Assembly: GCA_009885185.1 (NCBI GenBank) | Contig: VFLF01000866.1 | Coordinates: 1 to 9,521 of the forward strand | Direction: 5' to 3' | Source of the DNA: Nitrosomonadales bacterium | GTDB lineage: Bacteria; Pseudomonadota; Gammaproteobacteria; Burkholderiales; SG8-41 | Length of the DNA stretch: 9,521 nucleotides | Program-made: the position numbers and the translations under genes | Notes under the pieces: model-generated | What the model was told of the DNA's origin: nothing | Seen by the model: only the letters and a program-made list of their open reading frames with translations | Databases searched by the model: none | Shown here: in pieces, positions 1 through 6,397 of the stretch | Numbering within the stretch: position 1 is the stretch's first letter | Layout of the letters: the number at the start of each line of letters is the position of its first letter

Positions 1-40
1 ACTTTTTAGGTTGCCGAATTATCGTAAGTCACTGATTTTA
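1..40. other. Unassigned sequence 3' of tRNA-Cys
   Basis: The 40 bases downstream of tRNA-Cys hold no gene and no terminator hairpin that I can see. The minus strand begins directly after CCA with TAAAATCAGTGACTTACG (40-23), which resembles sequence often found between a tRNA attachment site and the integrase gene of integrative elements. The window ends too soon to test this. The tRNA-Leu that follows tRNA-Cys in E. coli is not seen here. Confidence 0.3.
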
Positions 41-114
41 TGGAGGCGGGGGTCGGAATCGAACCGGCGTACACGGCTTTGCAGGCCGCTGCATAACCAC
101 TCTGCCACCCCGCC
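41..114 (-). tRNA. tRNA-Cys (anticodon GCA)
   Basis: Reading the minus strand from 114 gives a complete cloverleaf. The 7-bp acceptor stem is GGCGGGG paired with CCCCGCC. The anticodon stem GCGGC/GCCGT holds the loop CTGCAAA with anticodon GCA (plus-strand positions 80-82), and the T-arm contains GGTTCGATTCC. The discriminator base is U (position 44), the main identity element of tRNA-Cys, and the 3' CCA is encoded (41-43). It lies 92 bases downstream of tRNA-Gly, matching the pgsA-tRNA-Gly-tRNA-Cys order known from other proteobacteria. A terminator-like hairpin separates the two tRNAs and no good promoter is visible in front of this one. A 5-bp inverted repeat (119-132) sits just upstream of the 5' end. 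Confidence 0.97.
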
Positions 115-160
115 AAGGTTGGTCCATACCAACAAGGCGAACCATCTAAACAAACCGAGG

Positions 161-199
161 AAACTAAAAGGGGGCACAGCGGATAAATTGTGTGCCCCC
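161..199 (-). terminator. Terminator-like hairpin between the two tRNA genes
   Basis: A perfect 9-bp inverted repeat, GGGGGCACA (170-178) and TGTGCCCCC (191-199), encloses a 12-base loop. In the minus-strand transcript the stem is followed by TTTTAGTTT (169-161), as expected for an intrinsic terminator. On the plus strand the right arm is followed by GGAATTC with no T run, so it works only in the minus direction. It begins 8 bases past the encoded CCA of tRNA-Gly. The long loop and interrupted T tract make it imperfect, so partial termination or a role in 3'-end processing is also possible. Confidence 0.65.
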
Positions 200-206
200 G
201 GAATTC

Positions 207-282
207 TGGAGCGGGAAAGGAGGCTCGAACTCCCGACCTCAACCTTGGCAAGGTTGCGCTCTACCAGCTGAGCTATTCCCGC
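207..282 (-). tRNA. tRNA-Gly (anticodon GCC)
   Basis: The minus strand from 282 folds as a full tRNA of 76 bases with encoded CCA (207-209) and discriminator U (210). The acceptor stem is GCGGGAA paired with TTCCCGC. The D-arm contains AGCTCAGCTGGTAGAGC, and the anticodon loop TTGCCAA carries GCC (plus-strand positions 247-249). The T-arm contains GTTCGAGCC. It is preceded by a near-consensus promoter directly after pgsA and followed by a terminator-like hairpin, so it could form a transcription unit of its own. Confidence 0.97.
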
Positions 283-296
283 GTAACAGGCCCGTG

Positions 297-325
297 ATTA
301 TAAATAAGTCCTTGTTACAGCGCAA
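297..325 (-). promoter_or_regulatory. Sigma-70-type promoter for tRNA-Gly
   Basis: Reading the minus strand, the hexamer TTGCGC (325-320) is followed after exactly 17 bases by a perfect TATAAT (302-297). Transcription would start near 290, about 8 bases before the tRNA 5' end. The stretch between the -10 and the tRNA (CACGGGCC) is GC-rich, like the discriminators of stringently controlled stable-RNA promoters; that control is inferred. The -35 element touches the pgsA stop codon (326-328), so there is no room for a terminator after pgsA and read-through from the upstream operon is likely. Confidence 0.75.
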
Positions 326-895
326 CTATCCTTTCTTTTCTATCGTTGGCAGGGCTGCCTTGAGGTAATAACCCATGGAAATCAGCGTCAGCACCGCCGC
401 AATATAGATCAACCATGTCCCGACCGCCTGCGGGTTCAGTGGCCCCAGCGTGTCGTGATACAGCAGCATCGGAATCGCCACCATTTGCGTTGCGGTCTTG
501 AGTTTTCCCAGAAAAGACACCGCGATACTCTTGCTGTCGCCGAGCTGCGCCATCCATTCGCGTAAGGCGGAGATGGCAATCTCGCGTCCGATAATGATCA
601 GGGCAATGATGGCATCCACGCGCCCCAGTTGTACCAGGATAATCAGCGCGGCGGCGACCATCAGCTTGTCCGCAACCGGATCAAGAAACGCGCCGAAGGC
701 GGACATCTGATTGAACTTTCGGGCAATCCAGCCGTCGAGCCAATCGGTGACCGCCGCCGCGACGAAAATCACGGTAGCCACGAGATTCTGATCGGTGGCA
801 GAGACCCAACTCTTTTCAAAATAGAAAATGCCGACGAACAGCGGAATCAGGATGATTCGCAACCAAGTCAACAGGTTCGGCAGATTCAGCGGCAT
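326..895 (-). CDS. pgsA: CDP-diacylglycerol--glycerol-3-phosphate 3-phosphatidyltransferase
   Basis: This inner-membrane enzyme joins CDP-diacylglycerol and sn-glycerol-3-phosphate to give phosphatidylglycerophosphate and CMP, the committed step to phosphatidylglycerol and cardiolipin. The 189 residues match the family length. The complete CDP-alcohol phosphotransferase signature is present with correct spacing: D51, D54-G55, A58-R59, G68, D72, D76. Hydrophobic segments are visible near residues 8-26, 38-50, 77-90, 94-108, 133-146 and 160-176. The start MPLNLPNLLTWLRI is typical of PgsA, so ATG at 895 is favoured even though no clear Shine-Dalgarno precedes it. It lies 36 bases after the uvrC stop, an adjacency also known from E. 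coli, and its stop codon abuts the tRNA-Gly promoter. Confidence 0.96.
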   Translation of the reverse strand: MPLNLPNLLTWLRIILIPLFVGIFYFEKSWVSATDQNLVATVIFVAAAVTDWLDGWIARKFNQMSAFGAFLDPVADKLMVAAALIILVQLGRVDAIIALIIIGREIAISALREWMAQLGDSKSIAVSFLGKLKTATQMVAIPMLLYHDTLGPLNPQAVGTWLIYIAAVLTLISMGYYLKAALPTIEKKG

Positions 896-931
896 GGGTA
901 TTCGGCTTTTGTTATCGACTATGGTAACGCG

Positions 932-2764
932 TCAGTGCAGTTCCTGATAGATTTTCTCGGCGAGCGCGCGGCTGACGCCTTCGATTTTCGCCAATTCATC
1001 CACGCTCGCCGCCTGCAAACCGTGCAAGCCGCCGAAGTGCGCGAGCAGCCGCTGCCGTCGTTTGGCGCCCACGCCCGTGATATTTTCCAGCGGTGATTGG
1101 GAGCGCGTCTTGCCGCGCCGCGCGCGGTGACCCGTGATGGCAAAGCGATGCGCCTCGTCGCGTATCTGCTGCACCAGATGCAGTCCGGCGTGATCCGGTC
1201 CCAGCAAATAGGGGGCGTCGCGTCCGGGCATCCACAGCGCTTCAAGTCCCGCCTTGCGATCCTCGCCCTTCGCGACGCCCACGAGCGTGACCTGGCCGAT
1301 GCCCAGCTCTTCCATCACTTCGCGCGCAATGCCCAACTGCCCCTTGCCGCCATCGATCAGTACCACGTCCGGCATCTTGCCCTCGCCCGCGACCAGCCGC
1401 CGATAGCGACGCTGCAATACTTCACGCATGGCGCCGTAATCGTCGCCCGCCACTGGCGTGGTGATGTTAAAGCGCCGGTACTCGCCCTTTTGCATGGCGG
1501 ACTGGTCATACACCACGCACGACGCCACGGTCGCCTCTCCCATGGTGTGGCTGATGTCGAAACATTCAAAGCGCTGTGCGGTTTCAGGCAGACCCAACGC
1601 CTGCTGCAATGCCGCCAGACGGGCTTCCTGATTGGCTTGCAGGCTCGCCGTGTGCGCCGCGCCGAGTTGGGCATTTTTCTCGGCCATCTCCAGCCATACG
1701 CGGCGCGGTCCGACGGGACGCGTGACGATCTGCACTTTATGCCCGGCATGCGCGCCGAGCATGCTTTCGAGCATGGCGCTGTCGCCCGCCTGCCGCGCGA
1801 GTATCAGCGGCGGCACGGCATGGTGCTGGTAGTGCTGGCTGATGAACGCTTCGATCACCTGATCGTCGTCCACCACATCGGCATGTTTCGGATAGTGATT
1901 ATGGTCGCCCAGATGGCGTCCGCCGCGGATCATCACCAGATTGACGCAGGTCACGCCGCCTTCGCGCGCGCAGGCGATAACGTCCGCGTCGCGTCCGGCG
2001 ACATCGCTGACATATTGCTTTTCGAGCACGGCACGCAGCGCCGCGACCTGATCGCGGTGCAACGCCGCAGCCTCATAGTCCTGCGCGGCGGAAGCCTCGT
2101 GCATGCGCTGGATCAGCCCCTCGAGAACTTCATCTTCCTTGCCGGAAAGAAACAGCGCCGCGCTGCGCACATCCCGCGCGTAATCCGCTTCGCTGATGTG
2201 CCCCACGCATGGCGCGGTGCATCGTCGTATTTGATGCATCAGGCAGGGCCGCGAGCGATTGGCGAACACCGTGTCTTCACAATTGCGAATGCGAAATACT
2301 TTTTGCAGGAGCTGAATGCTTTCACGCACCGCGCCCGCGCCGGGAAACGGGCCGTAATACTGATGGCGCTTGTCGAGCGTGCCGCGATGAAAGCCCAGAC
2401 GCGGATAGGCATGGCCGCTCATCACCAGATACGGATAGGATTTATCATCCCGAAAAACAATGTTGTATCGAGGGCTCAGCGATTTGATCAGATTATTTTC
2501 GAGGAGCAGCGCTTCGCTCTCGGAGCGCGTCACCGTGGTATCCACGTTGGCGATTTGCGCCACCATGAGTTGAATGCGTGGCGACAGCGTGGCAGTCTTC
2601 TGAAAATACGAGGAGACGCGCTTTTTGAGATCGATGGCCTTGCCGACATACAGCACGTCGCCGGTCTTGTTGACCATGCGATAAACGCCCGGCAAGTGCG
2701 GCAGGCTACCCAATACCGCCGTCAGCGCTTCGATCAGTGTCGCATTAGAATCAGGCTCGCGCAT
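932..2764 (-). CDS. uvrC: UvrABC excinuclease subunit C
   Basis: UvrC makes both incisions, 3' and 5' of a bulky lesion, in nucleotide excision repair after UvrA/UvrB recognition. The 610 residues equal the usual length. The GIY-YIG 3'-nuclease is at about residues 22-100 (GVY 26-28, YVG 39-41, R49, EALLLENNLIK 84-94). Cysteines C162, C174, C182 and C186 match the pattern assigned to a [4Fe-4S] cluster in E. coli UvrC. The UvrB-binding UVR helix lies near 210-245. The RNase H-like 5'-nuclease has D403 (FDISH), D471 (LIDGGKGQL) and H539 (DEAHRFA). The C-terminus has two helix-hairpin-helix motifs (ITGVG 562-566, IEGVS 594-598). ATG at 2764 is 13 bases after the UDG stop; the Shine-Dalgarno is weak, suggesting coupling to upstream translation. 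Confidence 0.98.
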   Translation of the reverse strand: MREPDSNATLIEALTAVLGSLPHLPGVYRMVNKTGDVLYVGKAIDLKKRVSSYFQKTATLSPRIQLMVAQIANVDTTVTRSESEALLLENNLIKSLSPRYNIVFRDDKSYPYLVMSGHAYPRLGFHRGTLDKRHQYYGPFPGAGAVRESIQLLQKVFRIRNCEDTVFANRSRPCLMHQIRRCTAPCVGHISEADYARDVRSAALFLSGKEDEVLEGLIQRMHEASAAQDYEAAALHRDQVAALRAVLEKQYVSDVAGRDADVIACAREGGVTCVNLVMIRGGRHLGDHNHYPKHADVVDDDQVIEAFISQHYQHHAVPPLILARQAGDSAMLESMLGAHAGHKVQIVTRPVGPRRVWLEMAEKNAQLGAAHTASLQANQEARLAALQQALGLPETAQRFECFDISHTMGEATVASCVVYDQSAMQKGEYRRFNITTPVAGDDYGAMREVLQRRYRRLVAGEGKMPDVVLIDGGKGQLGIAREVMEELGIGQVTLVGVAKGEDRKAGLEALWMPGRDAPYLLGPDHAGLHLVQQIRDEAHRFAITGHRARRGKTRSQSPLENITGVGAKRRQRLLAHFGGLHGLQAASVDELAKIEGVSRALAEKIYQELH

Positions 2765-2777
2765 GCGTAAAACCAGT

Positions 2778-3431
2778 CTATAAAACGCGCTGCGCTATCG
2801 CCGCCACTACCGTATCGAACATCTCCGGCGTGAGCCGCTGCGTGTTGGTGTTGTAGCGGCTGCAATGGTAGCTGTCGAACAGCGCGCGGCCATCGGGCAG
2901 TTCATGGCAGACGCCGTGCTTGAATGGAAAGGCTTTCACTTTCAAATCCAGCGCGCGCAGGATCGCCAGGTGCGAAATATTACCCAGCGCGAACAGCGCC
3001 GCCGTCTTGGGCAAGGCGTTTATTTCCGCCCGCAAGTAACCATTGCACTGCTTGATTTCAGCGGGCAGTGGCTTGTTTTCCGGCGGCAGGCATTTCACCG
3101 CATTGGTAATGCGGCAATGTTTGAGTTTTAATCCGTCATCCGGTGTCGCGCCTTCGGGTTGACTTGCAAGTCCATGTTTATGAAGGGTTTTATACAGAAG
3201 CACGCCAGCGTAGTCGCCGGTGAATGGGCGCCCGGTGCGGTTGGCGCCATGCATGCCCGGCGCGAGGCCGACGATCAGCAACTTCGGCGACGCGACGCCG
3301 AACGGCAGCACGGGACGGGCGTGATACGCCGGATGGTCTTTTCTTACCTGCGCAAGATAACGCGCCAGTCGGCTGCATTGCCGGCATTCCAGCAAAGCGG
3401 AATCATTCATGTGTTTGGCGGATGCAGTCAC
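2778..3431 (-). CDS. Family 5 uracil-DNA glycosylase (UdgB type, Fe-S)
   Basis: The product removes uracil, and in characterised relatives some other deaminated bases, from DNA to start base-excision repair. Motif A, GLAPGMHGANRTGRPFTGD (55-73), and motif B, HCSRYNTNTQRLT (189-201), are those of family 5 (UdgB) and lack the catalytic Asp/Asn of classical Ung. Four cysteines, C16 and C19 (CRQC), C114 (VKCLPP) and C129 (IKQC), fit the [4Fe-4S] site of this family. The reading frame starts with GTG at 3431, sharing one base with the nagZ stop (TAGTG). An in-frame ATG at 3410, giving 210 residues, is an equally possible start; neither has a clear ribosome binding site. It is followed directly by uvrC, so two repair genes are paired. 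The exact substrate range cannot be read from sequence. Confidence 0.93.
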   Translation of the reverse strand: MTASAKHMNDSALLECRQCSRLARYLAQVRKDHPAYHARPVLPFGVASPKLLIVGLAPGMHGANRTGRPFTGDYAGVLLYKTLHKHGLASQPEGATPDDGLKLKHCRITNAVKCLPPENKPLPAEIKQCNGYLRAEINALPKTAALFALGNISHLAILRALDLKVKAFPFKHGVCHELPDGRALFDSYHCSRYNTNTQRLTPEMFDTVVAAIAQRVL

Positions 3432-4504
3432 TACGCGAACAAATCGCCTTCGCGCTTGCCGATGGATTGCACGGCGGCCAGCGCGCGCTGATACTCCCCC
3501 GCGCTACGCAACGCGGCCATGTCATGCACGGTGCCGCGGCCGCGCATGCGCGCGAGTCTGGCTTGTCCGACCGCGGGCATATGGTGTGTATCGTAATCCA
3601 GACCGGCGAGGAGTTCGTCCGCCGCGCCCGCGTCATTGCACACCAGCACCATGTCACAGCCGGCTGTCAGTGCCGCGTGGGCGCGCGCAACGATATCCCC
3701 TACTCCCTTGGCGCCTTCCATCGACAGATCGTCGCTGAAAATGACGCCGTCGAATTCAAGCTGCTTGCGCAAAATTTCCTTGAGCCACTTCGGCGAGAAC
3801 CCGGCGGGCAAGGCATCGACTTGCGGATAGATCACGTGCGCGGGCATGACCGCGCCCATGCCGGCGCCGATCAACCGCCGAAACGGTATCAGGTCGCACT
3901 GCTCGATATCCACGTACGAACGGTCATCCACGGGAATTTCATGATGCGAGTCGGCGCGAACATGACCGTGTCCCGGAAAATGCTTGCCCACCGACGACAT
4001 GCCGCCCAGACTGAAACCATGCACCAACGCCTGCGCCAACGGCGCGATGATCTCAGGATCGGCATGAAACGCGCGGTCGCCGATTACGCTGCTGCGTTTG
4101 AAATCCACGTCGAGCACGGGAGCGAAGGTCAGATCAACGCCATGCGCGCGCAATTCCGTCGCCAGCACGTAGCCGGTGTCCTGTGCGAGTTGTTTGGCCG
4201 TGGCGACATTTTTCTCCCATGCCTTGCCCAGTTCCCGCATCGCCGGAATCGCGGTGAAGCCTTCGCGAAAACGCTGCACCCGCCCGCCTTCGTGATCCAC
4301 CGCGATCAGCAGCGCGGGGGTGCGCAGCGCGTGTATTTCCGCCGTCAGCGCGGCGAGCTGCGCGGGCGACTGAAAGTTGCGCGTAAATAAAATCACGCCG
4401 CCGGTGAGCGGATGCAACAAGCGCTTGCGGTCGTCATCGGTCAACGTGACGCCGGCCACGTCCAACATGACGGGGCCTATATGTAAGTTATTGTTTTTAT
4501 TCAT
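3431..4504 (-). CDS. nagZ: Beta-N-acetylhexosaminidase NagZ (GH3)
   Basis: This cytoplasmic glycosidase removes N-acetylglucosamine from GlcNAc-anhydroMurNAc-peptides during peptidoglycan recycling, producing the anhydromuropeptides that in some bacteria induce AmpC beta-lactamase. The 357 residues form one GH3 TIM barrel, as usual for Gram-negative NagZ. Visible motifs are HPLTGGVILFTRNF (31-44), VDHEGGRVQRFREGF (69-83), KHFPGHG (174-180) followed by the Asp-His dyad D185/H187, and FSDDLSMEGA (256-265) with the nucleophilic Asp. ATG at 4504 overlaps the acpS stop as ATGA. The first codons are AT-rich (MNKNNN), unlike the rest of the gene, which may keep the start region unfolded. The N-terminus is about 8 residues longer than E. 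coli NagZ. Confidence 0.97.
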   Translation of the reverse strand: MNKNNNLHIGPVMLDVAGVTLTDDDRKRLLHPLTGGVILFTRNFQSPAQLAALTAEIHALRTPALLIAVDHEGGRVQRFREGFTAIPAMRELGKAWEKNVATAKQLAQDTGYVLATELRAHGVDLTFAPVLDVDFKRSSVIGDRAFHADPEIIAPLAQALVHGFSLGGMSSVGKHFPGHGHVRADSHHEIPVDDRSYVDIEQCDLIPFRRLIGAGMGAVMPAHVIYPQVDALPAGFSPKWLKEILRKQLEFDGVIFSDDLSMEGAKGVGDIVARAHAALTAGCDMVLVCNDAGAADELLAGLDYDTHHMPAVGQARLARMRGRGTVHDMAALRSAGEYQRALAAVQSIGKREGDLFA

Positions 4505-4878
4505 TTTTCTAGTATGGCCACAGCGCAGGCCATGCTTTTTTCATCGCTGATGGTGAGATGGTGGCCAGCGATTTCGCGCTGCTGCATCGCTGCTGTCAGC
4601 GCGTCGCTCAAAACATAGCCTGGCTTGCCGGCTTTGTTCTGCATCACGCTGATATTTTGCAGTGTCACGGGATAACGAAAACCCGTGCCCATGGCTTTGG
4701 AAAATGCTTCTTTCGCGGCAAAACGGTTGGCGACGAACAGCACCTGCTTGTTGCTGCGCTGAAAACCCGGCCACTCCAGTTCGGTCAGTACCCGCCGCGC
4801 AAAGCGTTCGCCGTACTGCGCCAGCAAACGCTCAATGCGCGGCGTTTCCACCAAATCGACGCCGATGCCGTAAATCAT
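4501..4878 (-). CDS. acpS: Holo-[acyl-carrier-protein] synthase
   Basis: AcpS transfers 4'-phosphopantetheine from CoA to the serine of apo-ACP, making it active for fatty-acid synthesis. The 125 residues match the small trimeric AcpS class. The N-terminal GIGVDLVE (4-11) contributes the Mg-binding D8, and RFAAKEAFSKAMGTG (52-66) carries E57 and the CoA-contacting lysines. The C-terminal SDEKSMACAVAI is also typical. Both ends overlap neighbours by 4 bases (ATGA with the pdxJ stop upstream and with the nagZ start downstream), which indicates translational coupling. pdxJ-acpS adjacency is widespread in proteobacteria. Confidence 0.97.
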   Translation of the reverse strand: MIYGIGVDLVETPRIERLLAQYGERFARRVLTELEWPGFQRSNKQVLFVANRFAAKEAFSKAMGTGFRYPVTLQNISVMQNKAGKPGYVLSDALTAAMQQREIAGHHLTISDEKSMACAVAILEK

Positions 4879-5645
4879 ATAACACCTGGCACGTCGCCAC
4901 CCGCGCGTTCAATGGCGGCAAGGTAAGCGCGCACGGTTGCCGCCAATCCCCATTCGATGGCGTCTGCAATCAACGCGTGGCCGATGGATACCTCAGCGAC
5001 AGGCCCGGCACCCGCCAAAAACGCCGTGAGGTTCTGGCTGTTCAGGTCATGCCCTGCGTTGACGATGAGCCCTGCCTTGCGTGCCGCCGCTGCTGCTGCC
5101 GTGAATTTCGCAATCACAGCATCTTGAGCCGGCGTGGCATAGGCCTTGGCATAGGGTTCGGTATAAAGCTCCACGCAATCCGCGCCCGCCTCTGCCACGC
5201 GAGCCATGTTGCCTGCGTCGGCGTCCATGAACAGGCTGACGCGTGCGCCGAGCGCTTTCATTTCCGCAATGATCGGTCGCAGGCGCGCCGCATCGCGCGT
5301 CAAATCCCAGCCGTGGTCGGATGTGAACTGCGCCGGATCATCCGGCACCAGCGTACACTGATGCGGGCGCACCTTGCGCACATAGTCGAGAAGATTCTCG
5401 AAGGGATTGCCCTCGATGTTGTATTCAACGTGGGGATGGCCGCGCACCAGCTCCGCCAATTCATGCACGTCGTGCGGGCGTATGTGGCGCTGATCCGGGC
5501 GCGGATGCACGGTAAGCCCGCGCGCACCGGATTCGATCGCGATGGTTGCCGCGCGGGTCACGCTGGGAATGCCCAGCGTGCGCGAGTTGCGCAGCAATGC
5601 GACTTTGTTCAGGTTCACGCTCAATCGTGTCAATTGACGAGTCAT
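4875..5645 (-). CDS. pdxJ: Pyridoxine 5'-phosphate synthase
   Basis: PdxJ condenses 1-deoxy-D-xylulose 5-phosphate with 3-amino-2-oxopropyl phosphate to give pyridoxine 5'-phosphate, the last ring-forming step of DXP-dependent vitamin B6 synthesis. The 256 residues form one TIM barrel of usual size. Family landmarks are LSVNLNKVALLRN (8-20), TVHPRPDQRHI (45-55) with H47, YNIEGNP (75-81) with E78, SLFMDAD (137-143), VNAGHDLN (195-202) with H199, and the phosphate-loop region EVSIGHALI (218-226). ATG at 5645 lies 17 bases after the recO stop. A perfect 9-bp hairpin falls within codons 22-29. recO-pdxJ-acpS is a conserved proteobacterial order. Confidence 0.97.
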   Translation of the reverse strand: MTRQLTRLSVNLNKVALLRNSRTLGIPSVTRAATIAIESGARGLTVHPRPDQRHIRPHDVHELAELVRGHPHVEYNIEGNPFENLLDYVRKVRPHQCTLVPDDPAQFTSDHGWDLTRDAARLRPIIAEMKALGARVSLFMDADAGNMARVAEAGADCVELYTEPYAKAYATPAQDAVIAKFTAAAAAARKAGLIVNAGHDLNSQNLTAFLAGAGPVAEVSIGHALIADAIEWGLAATVRAYLAAIERAGGDVPGVI

Positions 5646-5662
5646 CGCGCGGCCTGAAAATC

Positions 5663-6388
5663 CTACAAGCCCTGCAAGTCGATCAGCAACTGCCTGCTGT
5701 GCAGCGTTTGACTGCCCAGGTAATGGCCGATCAGCGCACGCATCAGTACCTTGCTTTGTTGTTGCGTGACGGCGGAAGTGTAGCAGTCGTTATTCATGTC
5801 GATCAGGGTTTGTCCCAGCAATTCTAACCCGTTTTGACCGGCATCCATGGGGACTGGGCCGCGATCAATGATGTACTGATAGCGCCGACCAGCCTCCAGC
5901 GGGCGTTGCAATTGCGCGTCACGGTCCAGCATCAGCGCATAGCCCAGTTCGCTCAGCAGGCGCTTTTCAAAACCGCGCAGCACGACGGCGTGATCGTTAC
6001 CCGCCTGCAACGCCTGCAAGGTATGTTCATATATATCGAAAAGCGCATCGTGAGGATCATCCCGGTGCAGCAGCTTCAGCAGCAATTCATTGAGATAAAA
6101 CCCGCAAATCAGCGCACGCCCTTTCAGCAGGCGAAAGGCGCCCCGCCACTCCGCTGTGCGCAGTGTTTTAAGTTCGGACTTGCCCGACCAGTCGAGCGTC
6201 AGCGCGTGAAACGGCATCAACACGCTGCGCAGCGGCGAATGCGGACGTTTTGCGCCTTTGGCCACCACGCCGATGCGCCCGAATTCGCGCGTGAACAACT
6301 CCACGATCAGGCTGGTTTCCTGATAGGGATAGCTGTGCAGCACGTACCCCGGTTGCTCTTTGTGCCGGGTGCTTCGTGGCGCGCTCAT
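5663..6388 (-). CDS. recO: DNA repair protein RecO
   Basis: RecO works with RecR (and RecF) to load RecA onto SSB-coated single-stranded DNA at gaps and to anneal complementary strands. The 241 residues fit the family. An N-terminal OB-fold (about 12-88) begins with GYVLHSYPYQETSLIVELFTR-type sequence and continues with FGRIGVVAKGAKR (36-48), followed by the helical domain (CGFYLNELLLKLL, 95-107). Only two cysteines (C95, C202) are present, so the zinc-finger found in some RecO proteins is absent, as in the E. coli form. ATG at 6388 is 9 bases after the era stop. Position in the rnc-era-recO-pdxJ order supports the call. Confidence 0.95.
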   Translation of the reverse strand: MSAPRSTRHKEQPGYVLHSYPYQETSLIVELFTREFGRIGVVAKGAKRPHSPLRSVLMPFHALTLDWSGKSELKTLRTAEWRGAFRLLKGRALICGFYLNELLLKLLHRDDPHDALFDIYEHTLQALQAGNDHAVVLRGFEKRLLSELGYALMLDRDAQLQRPLEAGRRYQYIIDRGPVPMDAGQNGLELLGQTLIDMNNDCYTSAVTQQQSKVLMRALIGHYLGSQTLHSRQLLIDLQGL

Positions 6389-6397
6389 GGTCCGCGG

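Noticed and set aside
119..132. Small inverted repeat TTGGT-CCAT-ACCAA upstream of tRNA-Cys as an operator or processing site
   Set aside because: A 5-bp stem is too short to support a specific role from a single sequence.
1097..2770. A 557-codon open frame on the plus strand opposite uvrC
   Set aside because: It lies entirely antisense to a complete, motif-perfect uvrC. Its translation is rich in Arg, His and Ala with no recognisable domain, as expected when a GC-rich gene is read in the opposite frame.
3538..3555. Alternating CG/GC palindrome around CGCGCATGCGCG
   Set aside because: It lies inside nagZ coding for Met-Arg-Gly-Arg-type sequence and is explained by GC-rich codon use; no second copy or site context is visible.
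3224..5657. Long plus-strand open frames of 388 and 331 codons opposite nagZ, acpS and pdxJ
   Set aside because: They run across several well-identified minus-strand genes and their boundaries. Composition is that of antisense shadows and no family is recognisable.
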